This document shows, piece after piece, positions 13,717 through 14,599 of a stretch of DNA of 14,599 nt. A model generated the notes under the pieces. It searched no databases and was not told the DNA's origin. It was given only the letters and a program-made list of their open reading frames with translations. The stretch comes from Candidatus Gastranaerophilales bacterium (GTDB taxonomy: Bacteria; Cyanobacteriota; Vampirovibrionia; Gastranaerophilales; Gastranaerophilaceae). Position 1 is the first letter of the stretch, and every line of letters starts with the position of its first letter. A program made the translations under genes and the position numbers. The stretch is taken from assembly GCA_944323495.1 (NCBI GenBank), contig CALUSZ010000163.1, forward strand, positions 1-14,599. Direction: 5' to 3'.

Positions 13717-14523
13717 TTAGTAGTTTATTTTATATCCTTCTTCAATAACACGGGCTGTACATCCACTACCACTGTCAATATTTCCAGTAATACATCTTGC
13801 AAGGTCTACAGCACCGGCTTGGTCCCAGGTATTATTTGAACCATGGTTATCGTAAACAGATACATCCAAACCGCCATATGGGTATAATATTCCATTATCC
13901 CCCAGATAAAACATAAACATATCTCTACCCATAGTGTTCGGTGCAGATTTTCCGTTTACATCAATTGTAACAACAGCTGCTTCATTAAATAAAGCTCCCC
14001 CTTGCTCTATAATTCTCTGCTTTTGTTCTTGAGTAACGTTTGCATGACCACTTATAACTATAAATATTGTAGCACCACTTTTAGTTTCGATTATATGATT
14101 TAAGCCTCGTTGATTATTAGGAGTTGCCCCCATATGTTGTGCTGAAGGATGGTGTTCGTCGCGTGAACCATTAGCAGTCATATAGCACGGGATACTATCG
14201 CCATAATATGTATTTACCCCTGCGGGTCCATTTAAGTTTTTAAATCCATTAATATGTAGATATTGTCCAAGATATCCAGCAAATGTTGCTCTGTTATTGA
14301 GTCCCTCTGTCCATGCTTTCGTCTGTGACACCAATTCAACATTTTCTCTTATCATCATATTTTGCAGTGCATTTTCAAAATTAGAAACAGCAACAGATAA
14401 TTTGGCAGCATTAGCCTCATTTCTGCCATTTGCAACCAAGGCCGGCGCAGTAAGTGCAGCCACAACGCCTATAATTCCAAGCGTTATCAATACTTCCGCC
14501 AGAGTAAATCCTGATTTTTTCAT
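13717..14523 (-). CDS. Type IV prepilin-like / type II secretion pseudopilin protein
   Basis: 268 residues. The N-terminus is a class III signal: MKKSG then F6-T-L-A-E10, cut by prepilin peptidase after Gly5, followed by the hydrophobic assembly helix VLITLGIIGVVAALTAPALV. The +5 Glu (E10) needed for assembly is present. The large C-terminal domain includes VNGKSAPNTMGRDMFMFYLGDNG, a form often seen in pseudopilins, and ends with a likely disulfide pair around CITGNIDSGSGC. It would be a subunit of a type IV pilus or a pseudopilus. Strong ribosome site TAGGAGAG precedes the ATG. A single GGGGTAAAT (14220-14212) codes for G-V-N at residues 102-104. It is convergent with the secreted-protein gene, with its own terminator. 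Confidence 0.9.
   Translation of the reverse strand: MKKSGFTLAEVLITLGIIGVVAALTAPALVANGRNEANAAKLSVAVSNFENALQNMMIRENVELVSQTKAWTEGLNNRATFAGYLGQYLHINGFKNLNGPAGVNTYYGDSIPCYMTANGSRDEHHPSAQHMGATPNNQRGLNHIIETKSGATIFIVISGHANVTQEQKQRIIEQGGALFNEAAVVTIDVNGKSAPNTMGRDMFMFYLGDNGILYPYGGLDVSVYDNHGSNNTWDQAGAVDLARCITGNIDSGSGCTARVIEEGYKINY
14212..14220 (-). repeat. Single GGGGTAAAT copy in the prepilin gene
   Basis: The nonamer core shared with mazG and coaBC, again read as Gly-Val-Asn, here in NGPAGVNTYYG. Confidence 0.5.
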
Positions 14524-14541
14524 ATAAAAGCTCTCCTATAA

Positions 14542-14580
14542 TGTGTTACGTTGAATGTAACTTAAAACATATTGTGTTAC
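14542..14580. promoter_or_regulatory. GTTAC/GTAAC repeats upstream of the prepilin-like gene
   Basis: TGTGTTAC at 14542-14549 and again at 14573-14580 (31 bp apart, about three helical turns), with an inverted GTAAC (14557-14561) between them. GTTAC-N7-GTAAC and GTAAC-N14-GTTAC are both symmetrical pairs. The position suggests regulator binding in the promoter region; no clear -10/-35 pair could be assigned. Confidence 0.4.
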
Positions 14581-14599
14581 ATAATACTATAATACCACA

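Noticed and set aside
1..14599. CRISPR arrays, tRNA or rRNA genes, insertion sequences, prophage or toxin-antitoxin genes
   Set aside because: No spaced direct repeats, cloverleaf-like sequences, transposases or phage structural genes were seen. MazG here is the housekeeping NTP hydrolase and has no MazEF genes beside it.

Overview
This is a low-GC bacterial chromosomal window made mostly of housekeeping genes with a few lineage-specific ones. It has no rRNA, tRNA, CRISPR array, insertion sequence or phage genes that I can see. The best taxonomic guess is an uncultured gut Gastranaerophilales (Melainabacteria/Vampirovibrionia, non-photosynthetic relatives of Cyanobacteria). That rests on the AT-rich genome, the prepilin start GFTLAEVLITLGIIG with a GCTARVIEEG-type C-terminus, and unrelated proteins carrying a short 'FKG/FKA' segment near the N-terminus. 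It is an inference (about 0.6), and Elusimicrobia-like gut lineages remain possible.

Left part (1-4767): a 5'-end fragment of lepA (EF4) on the minus strand is divergent from a PPP-family metallophosphatase whose GNHE motif reads GSHE. Next come a small protein of unknown function with glycine-rich hydrophobic segments at both ends, mazG (NTP pyrophosphohydrolase), a translationally coupled exported single-domain parvulin, and a 10-TM DMT/EamA transporter.

Middle (4764-7938): on the minus strand, a GTG-started protein with a degenerate HNH-nuclease motif is followed by a TetR-family remnant that has lost its DNA-binding half and by an intact aldo/keto reductase. Divergent from the HNH-like gene is a GNAT-like acetyltransferase. 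This is the least ordinary part of the window and the likeliest site of a past rearrangement.

Right part (7941-14599): metG and a TPR protein with a long Q/P-rich head lie on the minus strand. Divergent from them is a tightly overlapping operon of coaBC, a NIF3-family metal protein and a secreted protein of unknown function. A prepilin-like gene on the minus strand converges on that operon, and its terminator lies inside the coding sequence of the secreted protein.

Two patterns cut across genes. Several genes (lepA, mazG, the DMT transporter, coaBC) have a TATAAT-like -10 element only 6-9 nt before the ATG and no Shine-Dalgarno sequence, which implies leaderless or nearly leaderless mRNAs. 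The nonamer GGGGTAAAT occurs six times, in tandem 12-bp units in mazG and coaBC and singly in metG and the prepilin gene. In mazG, coaBC and the prepilin it is read in the same frame as Gly-Val-Asn, like a small in-frame dispersed repeat. No intergenic stretch exceeds 300 bases.
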